Assembly (NCBI RefSeq): GCF_002216685.1
Contig: NZ_CP022353.1
Coordinates: forward strand, 2,785,001 to 2,849,000
Source: Vibrio tarriae
GTDB taxonomy: Bacteria > Pseudomonadota > Gammaproteobacteria > Enterobacterales > Vibrionaceae
Direction: 5' to 3'
DNA length: 64,000 nucleotides
The notes beneath the pieces are model-generated. The model ran no database searches. It had not been told where the DNA came from and saw only the letters and a list, made by a program, of their open reading frames with translations. The position numbers and the translations under genes are program-made. Below, piece after piece: positions 61,918-64,000 of this stretch. The first letter of the stretch is position 1, and each line of letters opens with the position of its first letter.

Positions 61918-63198
61918 TCAGTGTTGTTTGCTTAATACGGCGTAATAGAAACCGTCCATTGCTTCCTCTCCGGGAAGGATTTGGCGGCCGGGCTGCGCGG
62001 GATCGGAACCCACTAAGCGCGCATCTGGCGTGCGTTCAAGGAACGCTTTGACCTGTAGGCGGTTTTCTTGTGGTGTGATCGAGCACGTTGCGTACACCAA
62101 ACTACCACCGGGTTTGAGTTGTTGCCACATCGCATCCAAAATTTCGCGCTGTAGCTCGGCTAATGCCGCGATATCGTCTGCGCGGCGCAGCCATTTGATG
62201 TCGGGATGGCGGCGAATCACGCCGGTCGCCGAACAAGGCGCATCCAACAAGATGCGGTCAAACTGTTCGCCTTGCCACCACTGTTGCGGGTAACGCGCAT
62301 CGCCACAAATCACTTGCGCAGTGAGCTGTAAACGCTGCAGGTTTTCTCGCACGCGTTTGAGGCGAGTTTCATCACAATCAATCGCGACGACTTGGCTCGC
62401 TGGTGTGCGCTCCAAGATGTGCGCAGTTTTGCCACCGGGGGCCGCGCAGCAATCTAAAATCAGCTCTCCTGCTTGCGGTGCAAGGTAAGTCAGTGCTAAC
62501 TGCGCAGCTGCATCTTGTACTGAAACCCAACCTTCGGCGAAACCGGGCAGTTGGTGCACATCACAAGGCGTTTCCAAGCACAGCGCATCTTCGGCTTGCG
62601 CATGAGGCGTAGTGACGATGCCAGCTTGTTCGAGCAGGGTTTGATACTCAGCACGAGTATGGTGTTGATGATTGACGCGTAGCCACATCGGCGCTTTGCT
62701 GTTGTTGGCTTCAACAATTTGTTGCCACTGCTCTGGATAGCTCTCTTTTAGGAGCTTGAGTAACCAGCTAGGATGACCGTAGCGCCCAGCATCATGGCTG
62801 GTGGCTTGGGCATCTAAGCCTTCTTGGTCACGCTGATAGTTACGCAGCACCGCATTGATCAAACCACGCAGACGAGGGCCTTTCAAATCTTGCGCGCCTT
62901 CAACGGTTTCCCCTACCGCAGCATGGGCGGGAATACGCATAAAGCTCAGTTGGTATAATCCGACGAGGATCAGGAAGTGGAATACGCGTTGTTTGCCTTT
63001 CAACGGTTTTTCCATCAGAGCTTGGCTGATGGATTCCAAACGTGGCAATTGGCGCAAAACGCCGTAGCAGATCTCTTGCAGCAGGGCGTGATCGCGTGGG
63101 CGAATTTGCTGCTGAGCCGCAGGCAAAGCATTGGACAGGGAGTGCCCTAAATCAACCACTTGGTAAAGAGCCGACGCAGCAGCGGCGCGAACATTCAT
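61918..63198 (-). CDS. rsmB: 16S rRNA (cytosine967-C5)-methyltransferase RsmB
   Basis: RsmB (Sun/Fmu) methylates C967 of 16S rRNA. ATG 63198 ([18 protein letters not shown]) gives 426 aa, near E. coli (429). An N-terminal NusB-like RNA-binding domain is followed by the methyltransferase domain, with SAM motif [17 protein letters not shown] near 248. The two catalytic cysteines are in [17 protein letters not shown] and [11 protein letters not shown]. The order fmt-rsmB-trkA is the same as in E. coli. Confidence 0.97.
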   Translation of the reverse strand: MNVRAAAASALYQVVDLGHSLSNALPAAQQQIRPRDHALLQEICYGVLRQLPRLESISQALMEKPLKGKQRVFHFLILVGLYQLSFMRIPAHAAVGETVEGAQDLKGPRLRGLINAVLRNYQRDQEGLDAQATSHDAGRYGHPSWLLKLLKESYPEQWQQIVEANNSKAPMWLRVNHQHHTRAEYQTLLEQAGIVTTPHAQAEDALCLETPCDVHQLPGFAEGWVSVQDAAAQLALTYLAPQAGELILDCCAAPGGKTAHILERTPASQVVAIDCDETRLKRVRENLQRLQLTAQVICGDARYPQQWWQGEQFDRILLDAPCSATGVIRRHPDIKWLRRADDIAALAELQREILDAMWQQLKPGGSLVYATCSITPQENRLQVKAFLERTPDARLVGSDPAQPGRQILPGEEAMDGFYYAVLSKQH

Positions 63199-63220
63199 AA
63201 TAAAACCTAAACAAAAAGCC

Positions 63221-63249
63221 AAACCCTAGCCATCCATCGGCTAGGGTTT
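63221..63249 (-). terminator. Hairpin after fmt
   Basis: AAACCCTAGCC / GGCTAGGGTTT (11 bp, loop of 7) is followed on the minus strand by GGCTTTTTG. It lies 4 bases after the fmt stop and 22 bases before the rsmB start, so it may reduce rather than stop read-through. Confidence 0.75.
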
Positions 63250-63253
63250 AGAG

Positions 63254-64000
63254 TTAATTGAGTTGTGAGCCGACGCTAAACCAGTCGGCGCGCGCATTGA
63301 GAATATCTTGTACCGGTAAGGCTTTTTTGCCCGGAATTTGTAGGCTTTCGAGCACCAACACGCCTTGTCCGGTTGCGACGTAAATGCCGCTTTTATCGGC
63401 TTGGACAATGGTGCCCGGAGCTTCAGTCACCGCTTGGGTTTCCACTCGGGCCTGCCAGACTTTGATGCTGTTTTCCGCCACCTCAAAATGGCTCATCGGC
63501 CATGGATTAAAGGCACGAATACAGCGCTCAATATGTGTCGCTGCATCACTCCAGTTAATACGCGCTTCTTCTTTGCTGAGTTTATGCGCGTAGTTCGCCA
63601 ATCCATCATCTTGTTTGACCGCAACCGCTGTGCCTTGAGCGATATCTTGTAAGCACTCGAGCAGCGCTTGTGGACCAAGTTCTGCCAGTTTGTCGTACAT
63701 CGAGGCACTGGTGTCGCTCGCTTCAATCGGCAGAGTCGCGATTTTCAGCATATCGCCGGTATCAAGGCCGACATCCATCCGCATGATGGTTACGCCAGTT
63801 TCGCTATCACCCGCCCAAATGGAGCGCTGGATCGGCGCCGCACCCCGCCAACGCGGCAGAATCGAACCGTGCACATTAATACAGCCAAGTTTAGGTGTAT
63901 CCAAAACTACTTTAGGCAGTAGCAAGCCGTAAGCCACGACCACCATTAAATCGGCGTTGAGTGCGGCAAGCTGTTGTTTAGACTCGTCTGATTTAAAGTT
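63254..64000 (-). CDS. fmt: Methionyl-tRNA formyltransferase, 3' part
   Basis: Fmt formylates the initiator Met-tRNA using 10-formyltetrahydrofolate. The C-terminal 248 codons are in the window; the frame is open to the right edge (E. coli Fmt is 315 aa, so about 65 N-terminal residues are missing). The catalytic segment [20 protein letters not shown], the VGLDTGDML loop, and the C-terminal tRNA-binding domain ([11 protein letters not shown] onward) are seen. rsmB follows after 55 bases. Confidence 0.96.
   Translation of the reverse strand, partial: NFKSDESKQQLAALNADLMVVVAYGLLLPKVVLDTPKLGCINVHGSILPRWRGAAPIQRSIWAGDSETGVTIMRMDVGLDTGDMLKIATLPIEASDTSASMYDKLAELGPQALLECLQDIAQGTAVAVKQDDGLANYAHKLSKEEARINWSDAATHIERCIRAFNPWPMSHFEVAENSIKVWQARVETQAVTEAPGTIVQADKSGIYVATGQGVLVLESLQIPGKKALPVQDILNARADWFSVGSQLN

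Overview
The window is the replication-origin region of a gammaproteobacterial chromosome. Gene order and protein sequence point to Vibrio cholerae chromosome 1 or a very close relative (V. mimicus / V. metoecus type). The evidence is the chain rsmG-mnmG-oriC-mioC-mnmE-yidC-yidD-rnpA-rpmH with an amino-acid ABC transporter placed before dnaA-dnaN-recF-gyrB, a DsbA almost identical to the V. cholerae TcpG protein as I remember it, a UPF0016 manganese exporter behind a yybP-ykoY riboswitch, ERIC repeats, and a very GATC-rich origin. No tRNA, rRNA, CRISPR array, prophage or insertion sequence was seen; this is core genome.

Layout: 1-730 holds the start of a trkH gene and a frameshifted yigZ. 937-4297 is fadBA (fatty-acid beta-oxidation) behind a FadR-type operator. 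4364-6630 is the divergent punR/punC pair. 6689-15245 is glmU and the nine-gene ATP synthase operon atpIBEFHAGDC. 15435-19658 is parB-parA-rsmG-mnmG, all running leftward away from the origin. oriC occupies about 19750-20113, with three GATCT 13-mers, five DnaA boxes and about fifteen GATC sites.

Right of oriC, mioC, mnmE, yidC-yidD-rnpA-rpmH and the ABC transporter run back toward the origin (20133-26856). The dnaA-dnaN-recF-gyrB operon (27168-33276) runs away from it. Next come a GreA/Rnk-like gene with an unusual leader and a 38-residue basic protein (33597-34243), a small heat-shock gene under a sigma-32-type promoter and a ROSE-type RNA thermometer (34322-34955), avtA, glyQS, and the Mn riboswitch with mneA.

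The remainder is small membrane proteins, tusA, acuI, the complete ilvL-GMEDA operon with its attenuator (43055-49658), comM, yihG, dsbA-srkA, ccoG, yihD between two ERIC copies, a 55-codon gene with its own terminator, a Spo0M-like gene, a hemolysin-III-family gene, a DUF3157-type exported protein, trkH-trkA, rsmB and the 3' part of fmt.

The functional core is replication, segregation and translation machinery. Regulation is largely by RNA: the ilv attenuator, the Mn riboswitch, the ROSE element, hairpins inside operons, and a mini-ORF plus hairpin leader. I see no obvious new multi-gene system. The most novel-looking items are the leader and small protein around 33.5-34.2 kb, the 55-codon gene at 56.4-56.6 kb, the crossing helices in the mneA leader, and the poly-A frameshift in yigZ.
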